Below are positions 50,068 to 59,073 of a stretch of 64,000 nucleotides of DNA, piece by piece. A program made the position numbers and the translations under genes. Each line of letters begins with the position of its first letter. Position 1 is the stretch's first letter. Source of the DNA: Marinobacterium iners (GTDB taxonomy: Bacteria > Pseudomonadota > Gammaproteobacteria > Pseudomonadales > Balneatricaceae). The DNA lies in NCBI RefSeq assembly GCF_017310015.1, contig NZ_CP022297.1, positions 1,550,001-1,614,000 of the forward strand. The letters run 5' to 3'. The notes beneath the pieces were generated by a model. The model was given only the letters and a program-made list of their open reading frames with translations, did not search any database and was not told the DNA's origin.

Positions 50068-51696
50068 ATGATCCGTCTCAGCGAACTGTCACTTCCTCTT
50101 GATCATCCTGAAATCGCCCTGCGTCAGGCCATTCTGAAACGGCTTGAGCTGGCGGATGACGAGCTGCTCGATTTCAGCGTGTTCAAGCGTAGCTACGATG
50201 CGCGCAAGAAGAACACCGAGATTACCTTCGTCTACATTATCCACCTGGATGTGAAAGATGAGGCTGCCGTGCTGGCGCGCTTTGTCGATGATCCGCATGT
50301 GACCATGGCGCCGGATACGGAGTATCACCCAGTTGCCGTGGCACCCGCCGATCTGGCTGAACGACCGCTGGTGATCGGTTTTGGTCCTTGTGGTCTGTTT
50401 GCCGCCACGATTCTGGCGCAGATGGGGTTCAAGCCGATCGTGCTTGAACGCGGCCGTGATGTTCGCAAGCGTACCCAGGATACCTGGGCGCTCTGGCGTC
50501 AGCACAATCTGAGTACCGAATCCAACGTCCAGTTTGGCGAAGGTGGAGCAGGGCTGTTTTCGGATGGCAAGCTCTATTCACAGGTCAAGGACCCCAAATT
50601 CTATGGCCGCAAGGTGATGCAGGAGTTTGTTGATCACGGTGCGCCGGACAATATCCTGTATGTCAACAAGCCGCATATCGGCACCTTCCGCTTGACCACG
50701 GTAGTATCAAGGATGCGTCAGAGCATCATTGAGATGGGGGGCGAAATTCGGTTTGAATCCAAAGTCACTGACTTGCTGCTGGAGAATGGCGAAGTCAAGG
50801 GCGTGACCCTGGCTGATGGCGGTCAGTTGCTGAGCCGTCATGTAGTTTTGGCGCTGGGGCACAGTGCGCGTGATACCTTCCGTATGCTGCACCAGCGCGA
50901 AGTACATATCGAACCCAAGCCCTTCGCCATTGGTTTTCGTATTGAGCACCCGCAGTCGATGATCGACCGGGCGCGTTTAGGCAAATATGCAGGTCATGAA
51001 GAGCTGGGAGCGGCGGATTACAAGCTGATCCACCATGCCAAAAACGGCCGGGCTGTTTACAGCTTCTGCATGTGCCCGGGTGGTCAGGTGGTTGCGGCGA
51101 CCTCGGAAGAGGGACGCGTGGTCACCAATGGTATGAGCCAGTATTCGCGCAAGGAGCGTAATGCCAATGCGGGCATTGTTGTTGGCATCAACCCGGAACA
51201 GGATTTTCCCGGTGGGCCGCTGGCCGGGATCGAACTGCAGGAAAAGCTGGAGTCGATCGCCTATCAGTTGGGTGGATGTGATTACCGTGCCCCGGCTCAG
51301 CTGGTAGGGGACTTTTTACGCGGTCGTCCTTCCGAAAAACTGGGCGAAGTCGAGCCTTCCTATCAGCCCGGGGTCAAACTCTGTGACTTGGCCGAAGCGT
51401 TGCCGGATTACGTGATCGAGGCCATGCGCGAGGCGCTGCCGGCCTTTGGGCGCAAGATCCGTGGCTTTGACCGCGAAGATGCGGTGCTGACCGGGATTGA
51501 ATCGCGTACCTCATCGCCGATTCGCATCACTCGCGACCCACACACCCTGCAGAGTCTCAATGTGCGCGGCCTTTACCCTGCCGGTGAGGGGGCAGGGTAT
51601 GCCGGTGGTATTCTGTCGGCCGGTATTGATGGCATCAAGGTGGCGGAAGCGGTGGCACTGGACATTCTGCAGCAGCGGGAAACCGAATCGGCATGA
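50068..51696 (+). CDS. FAD-dependent oxidoreductase, COG2509 family
   Basis: A 542-residue flavoprotein. A longer frame runs back to 49849, but MIRLSELSLPLDHPEIALRQAI at 50068 is the family start. An N-terminal domain of about 95 residues precedes the FAD loop VIGFGPCGLFAATILAQMG (about 107-125). RDVRKRTQDTWALW, NVQFGEGGAGLFSDGKL and GLYPAGEGAGYAGGILSAGIDG near the C-terminus are typical of this uncharacterised dehydrogenase-like family. The reaction is unknown. Its stop overlaps the SpoU gene start (ATGA). Confidence 0.88.
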   Translation: MIRLSELSLPLDHPEIALRQAILKRLELADDELLDFSVFKRSYDARKKNTEITFVYIIHLDVKDEAAVLARFVDDPHVTMAPDTEYHPVAVAPADLAERPLVIGFGPCGLFAATILAQMGFKPIVLERGRDVRKRTQDTWALWRQHNLSTESNVQFGEGGAGLFSDGKLYSQVKDPKFYGRKVMQEFVDHGAPDNILYVNKPHIGTFRLTTVVSRMRQSIIEMGGEIRFESKVTDLLLENGEVKGVTLADGGQLLSRHVVLALGHSARDTFRMLHQREVHIEPKPFAIGFRIEHPQSMIDRARLGKYAGHEELGAADYKLIHHAKNGRAVYSFCMCPGGQVVAATSEEGRVVTNGMSQYSRKERNANAGIVVGINPEQDFPGGPLAGIELQEKLESIAYQLGGCDYRAPAQLVGDFLRGRPSEKLGEVEPSYQPGVKLCDLAEALPDYVIEAMREALPAFGRKIRGFDREDAVLTGIESRTSSPIRITRDPHTLQSLNVRGLYPAGEGAGYAGGILSAGIDGIKVAEAVALDILQQRETESA

Positions 51697-52415
51697 AACT
51701 GGACGACATCAAGAAGCTGCAGCAGAAAAAGTACCGCAGCGAGCTGGGCGCCTGTCTGGTTGAGGGCGAGCATCTGGTACTGGAGCTGCAGCAGGCGTTG
51801 CAGCTCCGTCCCGAGCTGCAGGCCGCCGAACTGTATCTGACCGAAGAATACCGGGACTGGCCAACGCCGCTGGTCAAGCATGAAATCGGCAGTAAACAGA
51901 TGCGTGCCCTCAGCGCCACCAAGTCGCCACAGGGAATTCTGGCGGTGCTGCCCATCGATGCGATAAGGCCGGTATCTGCCGATGGCGATATCGCCATCTA
52001 TCTGCACGAAGTTCAGGACCCGGGCAATCTGGGCACAATTCTGCGCACCCTGGCCTGGTTTGGCGGCTTTCGCTGCCTGCTCAGTCCCAACAGCGTCGAT
52101 CCGTTCAACCCCAAGGTGATTCGTGCCAGTATGGGGGCGATTTTCCACGTACCACTGGAACTGGATGTACCGCTGGAGAGCCTTGCTGAGCGTTATAAAC
52201 GGATCGGTTGTCTCGACATGCAGGGCGAGCCGCTCAGCGCGCCCACTTTCAGCGAGTGTGACTGCTATCTGTTTGGCAACGAGGCACGCGGTGTGCCGCG
52301 TGAACAGCTCGATAGCCTGTCGGCATGCCCGTTCACCATTACGGGTTCAGGCCAGATCGAATCGCTCAATCTGGCAACGGCTGTCAGCTTGAGCGTCTAC
52401 GAACGCAGGCGCTGA
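51693..52415 (+). CDS. SpoU/TrmH-family RNA 2'-O-methyltransferase
   Basis: A 240-residue SPOUT enzyme. An N-terminal substrate-binding segment (KYRSELGACLVEGEHLVLEL, about 14-33) is followed by the trefoil-knot motifs: HEVQDPGNLGTILRTLAWFG (motif 1, about 106-125), LFGNEARGVPRE (motif 2) and GQIESLNLATAVSLSVYE (motif 3). It probably methylates a ribose in rRNA or tRNA, but the target nucleotide cannot be predicted. Translationally coupled to the flavoprotein gene. Confidence 0.92.
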   Translation: MKLDDIKKLQQKKYRSELGACLVEGEHLVLELQQALQLRPELQAAELYLTEEYRDWPTPLVKHEIGSKQMRALSATKSPQGILAVLPIDAIRPVSADGDIAIYLHEVQDPGNLGTILRTLAWFGGFRCLLSPNSVDPFNPKVIRASMGAIFHVPLELDVPLESLAERYKRIGCLDMQGEPLSAPTFSECDCYLFGNEARGVPREQLDSLSACPFTITGSGQIESLNLATAVSLSVYERRR

Positions 52416-52446
52416 GGCGGTATTGCCGCAGCGCCTGCCACGGGCC

Positions 52447-53592
52447 TCAGCGAACCGCGTCTATCCAGTCACCATAGCCCTGTGCTTCCATCTCCTCAAA
52501 CGGAATGAAACGCATGGCTGCCGAATTCATGCAGTAGCGCAGTCCGGTGGGTGCTGGACCATCATTGAATACATGGCCCAAGTGTGAATCGGCCAGTGCA
52601 CTGCGAATTTCAGTTCGGGTCATAAACCATGAACGGTCCTCGTGCTCAGTGACCATACCCTCGCTGATGGGCTGCGTAAAACTGGGCCAGCCGGTACCGG
52701 ATTTATACTTGTCGCGTGATGAGAACAGTGGCTCGCCTGAAATGACATCAACGTAAATGCCGGGACGTTTTTCATCCCAATATTCATTTTCAAAGGCGCG
52801 TTCAGTACTATCCTCGCGTGTCACCTTGAACTGCTCCGGTGTCAGACGCTGACGCAGAACCTCATCCGAGGGGCGCTGATAGTCCTTCCCAAGTGGCCCC
52901 ATCTCTGTACTGCCAGACTCGGCTTTAGTTGGGCTAAACTGGCTGAAGTCGAGTGTTTGATCATCCCCCCAGACTTGCTCGATAAACTGGTAACGCCCTG
53001 AGTTGTGGGTGTAAAAGCGATACCGCACCGGGTTCTTTTTGTAATAGTCCTGATGGTAGTCTTCTGCTTCATAGAATGTGCTGAAGGGCGTGATCTCGAT
53101 CACCACCGGTTTGTCATAGCGCCCGGACGCGGCCAGGGCATCACGAGAGGATTCGGCAACCTGTCGCTGCTGATCATCATGATAGAAAATGGCCGGACGA
53201 TACTGTTGCCCACGGTCGACAAACTGGCCCTTGGCGTCGGTGGGGTCCATGAAACGCCAGAAGCCTTCTACAAGCCCCTTGTAGGTGATCAGGGTCGGAT
53301 CATAGTAGACCTGTACGGCTTCGGTATGACCTGTGCTGCCTGAGGACACCTGTTCATAGGTCGGGTTTGGCTCGGTGCCGCCGCTGTAGCCTGAGACGGC
53401 TTCAATAACACCGGGAATTTTTTCGAAGCCCTGCTCGACGCACCAGAAACAGCCCCCGGCAAAGGTTGCTACTTGATACTGCGACAGGTCAGGAGTAGCT
53501 GGGGTGTCAGCTGCGGTCAGCCGTGTTGATGCAAATACAGACAGTGCCAGCGCAAGTATGCCGCCAGCAAGGTATCCATTTCGGATAATCAT
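52447..53592 (-). CDS. msrAB: Fused methionine sulfoxide reductase MsrA/MsrB
   Basis: A 381-residue secreted repair enzyme. A signal peptide (about 1-28) is followed by an MsrA domain with the active cysteine in FAGGCFWCVEQGFEKIPG (about 52) and GTEPNPTYEQVSSGSTGHTEAVQV. A linker and an MsrB domain come next, with SGTGWPSFTQPI, ADSHLGHVFNDGP and the catalytic cysteine in LRYCMNSAAMRFIP (about 358). The four MsrB zinc cysteines are absent: the position before GEPLFSS is Ser and the second is Thr in SGTGWPS. This is also seen in other fused enzymes. It reduces both stereoisomers of oxidised methionine in the periplasm. Confidence 0.94.
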   Translation of the reverse strand: MIIRNGYLAGGILALALSVFASTRLTAADTPATPDLSQYQVATFAGGCFWCVEQGFEKIPGVIEAVSGYSGGTEPNPTYEQVSSGSTGHTEAVQVYYDPTLITYKGLVEGFWRFMDPTDAKGQFVDRGQQYRPAIFYHDDQQRQVAESSRDALAASGRYDKPVVIEITPFSTFYEAEDYHQDYYKKNPVRYRFYTHNSGRYQFIEQVWGDDQTLDFSQFSPTKAESGSTEMGPLGKDYQRPSDEVLRQRLTPEQFKVTREDSTERAFENEYWDEKRPGIYVDVISGEPLFSSRDKYKSGTGWPSFTQPISEGMVTEHEDRSWFMTRTEIRSALADSHLGHVFNDGPAPTGLRYCMNSAAMRFIPFEEMEAQGYGDWIDAVR

Positions 53593-53821
53593 GGGTATCT
53601 CCCGTTATGTTCTACTGCTTAGGACCTGCAACCGGCTAAAAGAGTTTCATGCTGCAGCGGACAACAGAGACCACTGGTCGCCTAAAAGGTTTGATTTCAA
53701 CAAGCTTTTACGTGGCCTGTCGTGAAAGTGTTTAGTCAGCATAGTCTGATTTACATCCATACATGGATGAATGTAAAATACCCTATCTTTTCACTCTGCT
53801 TTTGGAAACGGGATTAACGTC
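53593..53821. other. Intergenic region msrAB-acrA
   Basis: Apart from the pump promoter and palindrome at 53750-53779, described separately, I see nothing interpretable. msrAB and the pump are divergent, so both promoters should lie here. Confidence 0.6.
53750..53779 (+). promoter_or_regulatory. acrAB-like promoter with overlapping palindromic operator
   Basis: TTACAT (53751-53756) and TAAAAT (53774-53779) are spaced by 17 bases. The spacer carries CATCCAT-ac-ATGGATG, framed by TTTACAT and ATGTAAA. A repressor on this palindrome would block RNA polymerase. It resembles the AcrR-type site before the tetR gene (58931). Confidence 0.65.
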
Positions 53822-54997
53822 ATGAAAACAGCTTTTCATACCGGTCGGGCAGTTCTGCTGGCTCTGGCGGCATCGCTGCTGGTGGCCTGTGGCAGCGACG
53901 AAGCGCCTCAGAGTGCTGCCGCCCCCGGCGGGCAGGCACTTCCGCCGGTGACGACCGAAGTACTAACCGTCAAGCGACAGGATATTCCGCTACAAAAATC
54001 ATATTCATCATTGCTGCGCAGCGATGACGAAGTCACGTTAGTAGCGCGTGTGACCGGGGTGCTGGAAACGCGTCAGTTCGAGCAGGGTGACTGGGTTGAG
54101 CAGGGGGATCTGCTCTATACCATCGAGCCAGAGTTGTATCAGGCTCGCGTCAACGAACGGGCTGCAGACCTGAAAAGTGCCCAGGCAGAGCTGGACCGCG
54201 CCCGCCGCGATGCGGAGCGTTATCAGCAGCTACTCAGTCGCAATTCAGTCAGTCGTCAGCAGGTCGATCAGGCAGAGGCTGAACAGAGTGTTGCTCAGGC
54301 CCGTGTTGCTCAGGCAGAGGCGGCACTGGCCAGTGCGCGTATTGACTTGAATTACACCCAGGTGAAGGCACCGGTTGCCGGCATGGTTGGACTCAGCCAG
54401 ATCAATCTGGGCAATCTGGTCAATGCCGGTTCAGAACTGGTGACCATCACTCCGCTGGACCCGCTTGAAGTACGCTTCCAGCTGCCGCAACGGGATGCCT
54501 TTGAGCTGCGCAAGCAGCTGGCTGCCGGAGAGACTGATATTCGAGAAATTCGGGCCTCGCTTCAGCTGGCTGGCAACAACGGTACCCAGTCCCTGACTCT
54601 GCAAGGGCAGATGGACTTTCTGGGATCTCGAGTGGATGAGAGCACAAGTACTGTGCAGGCCTCTGCCCGCTTTGAAAACCCTGATGCACAGGTACTGCCG
54701 GGGCAGTTTGTGCGTGTCAGCATCGAAGGGCTGAAGCGTTTCAATGTGATTGCCGTGCCTGAAATTGCCGTTACTCAGGGGCTGATGGGGCCTCAGGTAT
54801 TTGTAATTGATGAAGAAGGCAAGGCCCGTGCACAGGCGGTTCAGCTGGGTGAGATTGCCGGTGAATGGCAGATCATTCTCGAAGGGCTGGAAGAGGGTGT
54901 ACAGGTTGTATCCGGTGATCCTTCCGGTATCAAGCCGGGTACGCCGATCCAGGCAGCCGCCGCCGATGAAGCGGCAGAGGAGGCGAACGCCGAATGA
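53822..54997 (+). CDS. acrA: RND efflux periplasmic adaptor (AcrA-like lipoprotein)
   Basis: A 391-residue membrane-fusion protein. The signal ends in the lipobox LLVACGS (Cys about 23). SSLLRSDDEVTLVARVTGVLETRQFEQGDWVEQGDLLYTIEPELYQARVNE (in outline) is the biotinyl-lipoyl domain. The coiled-coil hairpin covers about 110-165 (RRDAERYQQLLSRNSVSRQQVDQAEAEQ). The second lipoyl half is YTQVKAPVAGMVGLSQINLGNLV. It joins the inner-membrane pump to an outer-membrane TolC-type channel, which is not encoded here. Its stop overlaps the pump start (ATGA). Confidence 0.93.
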   Translation: MKTAFHTGRAVLLALAASLLVACGSDEAPQSAAAPGGQALPPVTTEVLTVKRQDIPLQKSYSSLLRSDDEVTLVARVTGVLETRQFEQGDWVEQGDLLYTIEPELYQARVNERAADLKSAQAELDRARRDAERYQQLLSRNSVSRQQVDQAEAEQSVAQARVAQAEAALASARIDLNYTQVKAPVAGMVGLSQINLGNLVNAGSELVTITPLDPLEVRFQLPQRDAFELRKQLAAGETDIREIRASLQLAGNNGTQSLTLQGQMDFLGSRVDESTSTVQASARFENPDAQVLPGQFVRVSIEGLKRFNVIAVPEIAVTQGLMGPQVFVIDEEGKARAQAVQLGEIAGEWQIILEGLEEGVQVVSGDPSGIKPGTPIQAAAADEAAEEANAE

Positions 54998-57900
54998 ATT
55001 TCTCCAATTTCTTCATCGGTCGGCCGATCTTTGCCACGGTGCTGGCAATTATCCTGACCCTGGTCGGGGTTGTCAGCATGCGCGTGCTGCCGATCGAGCA
55101 GTATCCCAGCGTTGTTCCCCCCACAGTGTCGGTGCAGGCACGCTTCCCCGGTGCCAATGCCGAGACCGTGGCCCAGACCGTGGCAGCCCCACTGGCCGAG
55201 GCAATCAACGGGGTCGAGAACATGTTGTACATGACCTCGACCAGTGCCGACAACGGTATCATGAGCCTGAGCGTGGCGTTTGATATCGGCACTGATGGTG
55301 ATACCAACACCATCAACGTCAATAACCGTGTGCAGGGTGCGCTGTCGCAGCTGCCCGAACAGGTACAGGCGCAGGGGGTGACGGTCAAGTTGCGCTCCAG
55401 CTCTATCCTGATGGTAGTGGCGATGATTTCGCCCCAGGGTGACTACGACAACATCTACATGCAAAACTACGCCACCCTGAATGTACTGGACGAGTTGCGT
55501 CAGGTGCCGGGTGTGGGTGAAGCGGAGGTGCTCGGTGGTGGCAAGTTCGCCATGCGCATCTGGATGGACCCCGATAAGCTGGCGCAGTATGACCTGACAC
55601 CAACTGAAGTGGCAGCCGCAATTCGGTCGCAGAATACCGAAGTGCCGGCAGGCAGTCTGGCGGCAACACCCAATGCGAATCCGCGTGCCTATACCTATAC
55701 TGTGACGGCGGGTGGACGCCTGTCCAGTGCGGATGATTTCCGTAATATTTTCCTGCGCACCAATGCTGACGGTTCGGCGCTATTGTTGAAAGATGTGGCG
55801 CGTATCGAGCTGGGTGCCTCATTCTACGGTATCGATGCACGTCTTGATGGGGCCGGTATGACGCCCATTATCATCAACCAGCAGCCGGGCGCCAACGCGC
55901 TGGAAACATCACTGGCGGTCAAGGCCAAGATGGAAGAGCTGGCCGGACGCTTTCCGCCGGGTCTGGATTACGTAGTACCGTACGACACCACGCTGTTTAT
56001 AAGTTCATCCGTTGAAACCGTGGTGACGACCTTCATCGAGGCGTTCCTGATCGTTGGCGTGATTCTGTTCGTGTTCCTGCAGAACTGGCGCTTTACCGTG
56101 ATCGCCATGTCGGTGGTGCCGGTGTCGGTTATCGCAACCTTTGCCGGCTTCTATCTGTTCGGCTTCTCAATCAACCTGCTGACATTGTTTGCGCTGGTGC
56201 TGTCGATCGGGATCGTCGTGGACGATGCCATTCTGGTAGTGGAAAACGTTGAGCGTGTGTTGAGTGAAGATGATGACATCAGCGTGCGTGATGCCACCAT
56301 CCGAGCAATGAAAGAGGTGGGCGGCCCTGTTATTGCGACTTCGCTTATCATGGCGGCCGTGTTTGTGCCGGTAGCGTTCCTGGGCGGTTTTACCGGCCAG
56401 ATCTACCAACAGTTTGCCCTGACGGTGGCGATCTCGGTTGGCTTTTCGGCCCTGATGGCACTGACCTTTACACCGGCCCTGTCGGCCATTTTCATTAAAC
56501 ACAAGCCGCGTTTCGAAGGTTCGGGTGTGTTGCACGTATTGCATGCGCCACTTCGCCTGTTTGATCGCGTGTTTGCGGCTGTTACAACTGCCTATGTCTG
56601 GATCGTTAAGCTGCTGGTACAGCGTTGGGTGCTTGCACTGGCGCTGACCACTGCGTTCAGTGCCGGTTCCTGGTGGATGTTCAGCACGACGCCGACTTCT
56701 TTGGTACCGGAAACGGATCAGGGGATTGCGTTGGTCAGTGTTCAGCTGCCCGATGCCGCTTCACTGGATCGAACCAGTCAGTACATGGGTAAGCTGAGTG
56801 AGGAGATCGAGCAGATCCCCGGCGTTAATCATGTCGTGTCAATTGCAGGCTATGACATCCTTTCCAGTGCGGTTAACACCGCTCGGGGTATCATGTTCAT
56901 TAGTCTGGTGCCCTGGGAAGAGCGTGAACTGACAGTTGACCGGCTGGTGGGCCAGGTGATGCAGTTGGGTGCACAGATTGACGGTGGTAGTGCCATCGCC
57001 TTCAACATGCCGCCGATTATGGGACTCTCAACAACAGGCGGTTTTACCGGCTATCTGCAGTCCTTTGGCGGTGCCAGCTCGGAAGAGCTGTACATGGCAT
57101 CGGTGAAAGTGATGCAGGCCGCCGCCCAGAATCCTGCGCTGCAGCGGGTATTCACCACCTTCAACGTGAATGTGCCCTCGTTCCGCGCCAACATCGACCA
57201 GCAGAAAGCCCTGAGCTACGGGGTGCCACTGACCGATCTGAACGCAACCCTGTCGAATACGCTGGGTAATGGTTTTGTGAACTATTTCAGCTATCAAAAC
57301 CGCAACTTCCAGGTGTATCTGCAGAACGAAGATGAGTACCGTGACGAACCCGAAGATATCAATAATATCTTTGTGCGTGCGGGAAATGGCGAGCGGATTC
57401 CTCTGTCCGAGTTCGTAACGCTGGAACGTCAGGTTGGTCCGGCGGTGGTATCCCGTTTCGGCGTCTATCTGGGTGCCCAGTTCCAGGGCGGACCGGCACC
57501 GGGATACAGCTCGGCTCAGGCCATAGCTGCCATGAACGAGATTGTACAGCAGGAGCTGGGTGACAACTGGGGCATGGGCTGGACCGGTACGGCCTATCAG
57601 GAAACAACCCTGGGGAATACGGCTTCCATGGCGATCATCTTCGGTATTCTGATGATGTTCCTGATTCTGGCGGCACAGTACGAAAGCTGGTCCCTGCCAT
57701 TGGCGGTTATGACCGCCACGCCGTTTGCCTTTTTTGGTGCCATCGGCGGGATTGTGCTGCGGGGACTGGAGGTGTCCGTCTATGTCGAGATCGGCCTGTT
57801 AGTGGTGGTGGGGCTTGCCGCGAAAAACGCCATTCTGATCGTGGAATTCGCCGAACTACAGCGCAGGGAGTTGGGCAAATCAATTCATGAAGCGGCTGTT

Positions 57901-58155
57901 ACCGCAGCTGAGTTGCGTTTCCGCCCAATCGTTATGACCTCTTTTGCCTTTATTCTCGGTACCCTGCCGTTGGCACTGGCCAGCGGTGCCAGCGATGTGA
58001 GCAGTCATCATATCGGTACGGCGGTGTCGGTCGGTATGGCGTCGGTGGCGATCATTTCCAGCTGCTTCGTGCCGAGTTTCTACGCCATGATTGCACATGT
58101 GTCTGACTGGCTCAGACGCAAGCGTGGTGTGGCTGAGTCAAATACGGCTCACTGA
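54994..58155 (+). CDS. acrB: RND multidrug efflux permease (AcrB/HAE1 family)
   Basis: A 1053-residue inner-membrane pump of normal length. NFFIGRPIFATVLAIILTLVG at the start, the proton-relay aspartates in LVLSIGIVVDDAILVVENVER (about 405-410), and a second set of six membrane helices in the C-terminal half (LGLAAKNAILIVEFAE-like segment, about 930) are present. The periplasmic porter and docking domains are complete. It exports hydrophobic drugs, bile salts or dyes using proton influx. The exact spectrum cannot be predicted. Operon with the adaptor; the TetR repressor gene is convergent. Confidence 0.95.
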   Translation: MNFSNFFIGRPIFATVLAIILTLVGVVSMRVLPIEQYPSVVPPTVSVQARFPGANAETVAQTVAAPLAEAINGVENMLYMTSTSADNGIMSLSVAFDIGTDGDTNTINVNNRVQGALSQLPEQVQAQGVTVKLRSSSILMVVAMISPQGDYDNIYMQNYATLNVLDELRQVPGVGEAEVLGGGKFAMRIWMDPDKLAQYDLTPTEVAAAIRSQNTEVPAGSLAATPNANPRAYTYTVTAGGRLSSADDFRNIFLRTNADGSALLLKDVARIELGASFYGIDARLDGAGMTPIIINQQPGANALETSLAVKAKMEELAGRFPPGLDYVVPYDTTLFISSSVETVVTTFIEAFLIVGVILFVFLQNWRFTVIAMSVVPVSVIATFAGFYLFGFSINLLTLFALVLSIGIVVDDAILVVENVERVLSEDDDISVRDATIRAMKEVGGPVIATSLIMAAVFVPVAFLGGFTGQIYQQFALTVAISVGFSALMALTFTPALSAIFIKHKPRFEGSGVLHVLHAPLRLFDRVFAAVTTAYVWIVKLLVQRWVLALALTTAFSAGSWWMFSTTPTSLVPETDQGIALVSVQLPDAASLDRTSQYMGKLSEEIEQIPGVNHVVSIAGYDILSSAVNTARGIMFISLVPWEERELTVDRLVGQVMQLGAQIDGGSAIAFNMPPIMGLSTTGGFTGYLQSFGGASSEELYMASVKVMQAAAQNPALQRVFTTFNVNVPSFRANIDQQKALSYGVPLTDLNATLSNTLGNGFVNYFSYQNRNFQVYLQNEDEYRDEPEDINNIFVRAGNGERIPLSEFVTLERQVGPAVVSRFGVYLGAQFQGGPAPGYSSAQAIAAMNEIVQQELGDNWGMGWTGTAYQETTLGNTASMAIIFGILMMFLILAAQYESWSLPLAVMTATPFAFFGAIGGIVLRGLEVSVYVEIGLLVVVGLAAKNAILIVEFAELQRRELGKSIHEAAVTAAELRFRPIVMTSFAFILGTLPLALASGASDVSSHHIGTAVSVGMASVAIISSCFVPSFYAMIAHVSDWLRRKRGVAESNTAH

Positions 58156-58172
58156 CCTTCAGGTTAAACTGG

Positions 58173-58207
58173 AAAAAGGCGCTCTCCTTCGGGACGGCGC
58201 CTTTTTT
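58173..58207 (+). terminator. Terminator of the acrAB-like operon
   Basis: AAAAAGGCGC (58173-58182) pairs with GCGCCTTTTTT (58197-58207), 17 bases after the acrB stop. The A/T tracts would allow function in both directions. Confidence 0.9.
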
Positions 58208-58246
58208 ATTGCACGATTATGGGAGCAGGGGGGCAAACCGTACGAT

Positions 58247-58855
58247 TCAGCGGTGGGTCATCAGCCCAATCAGGTGGGAAATTAGTGTCTCACCACGGCT
58301 GAGGATAGAGTACGCGTCAGGTTTGCGCAGCCAATCATGAAACAGGCCGGAGAGACAGGTATTCATCAAATCGGCAGCCACCTCTGGTGCAACTGAAAGC
58401 TCCTGCTGATCCGCGGCGAGGGCGAAATAACGCAGCAGAGCCTCATGAATGTCACAGGCGATCTCTTCCTGCATGGTGATAGGGTCGATATCACTGAAAA
58501 ATTCGCAGCGGTACAACAGAATGGAGTGCACACGCGTATAGCGGGGCTGCTCAAGTCGTGCCAGACCCTTGAGGCAGGCCAGGCGAATTGCGTTCAGTGG
58601 GGACTCGGTCAGTGCAGGATCATCAATCTCCTGCACCAGTTCATCAAACGGCATTCGCACCCGTTCCAGCATGGCCCGGAACAGGTCAGCCTTGTTCTTG
58701 AAATGCCAATAGACAGCACCGCGTGTCATGCCAGCATGACGGGCAATCTGTTCCAGTGTGGTACGTGCTACACCATGAGCCATGAACATCTCTTCTGCTG
58801 CATCAATCAACGCTTCGCGCGTGGCTGCTGCTTCGGCTTTGGTGCGTCTAGCCAT
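58247..58855 (-). CDS. acrR: TetR-family repressor of the pump (AcrR-like)
   Basis: A 202-residue regulator. The start at 58855 (MARRTKAEAAATREALIDAA) is typical of AcrR, TtgR and related repressors; a frame opening six codons earlier is unlikely. The HTH is in GVARTTLEQIARHAGMTRGAVYWHFKNKADLF (about 27-58). The C-terminal domain is ligand-binding. It should repress the acrAB-like operon and itself, releasing DNA when drugs bind. The position downstream of and convergent with the pump differs from E. coli, where acrR is divergent from acrAB. Confidence 0.9.
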   Translation of the reverse strand: MARRTKAEAAATREALIDAAEEMFMAHGVARTTLEQIARHAGMTRGAVYWHFKNKADLFRAMLERVRMPFDELVQEIDDPALTESPLNAIRLACLKGLARLEQPRYTRVHSILLYRCEFFSDIDPITMQEEIACDIHEALLRYFALAADQQELSVAPEVAADLMNTCLSGLFHDWLRKPDAYSILSRGETLISHLIGLMTHR

Positions 58856-58930
58856 AGCTGTAAAGAACCCCAACTCAAATCGTTGAAAAATGAACCATTA
58901 TTTTATCGTATCGGCGGTATAAAAACATCG

Positions 58931-58951
58931 ATACATTTGTAGATGTATGTA
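58931..58951. promoter_or_regulatory. AcrR-type operator upstream of the tetR gene
   Basis: ATACATTTGTAGATGTATGTA is a near-palindrome (ATACAT-ttgtag-ATGTAT) that closely follows the E. coli AcrR operator, known as TACATACATTTGTGAATGTATGTA in its full form. It lies 75 bases before the tetR start and 122 before the divergent reductase gene, so it may control both. Confidence 0.75.
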
Positions 58952-59073
58952 TATTCGACAGCCACTGGTCAGATTTACGTATCTTTACGCACCTTAATCT
59001 TTGTTTAAGTCAGGCTCAGTTAAAATAGAGGTCAACTGACTGAATCAGTGGCCGCTATGGCTAAGGATGGTGA

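Noticed and set aside
58960..59073. Fur box before the PepSY-reductase gene
   Set aside because: No 19-bp GATAATGATTATCATTATC-like match, so iron control is not claimed.
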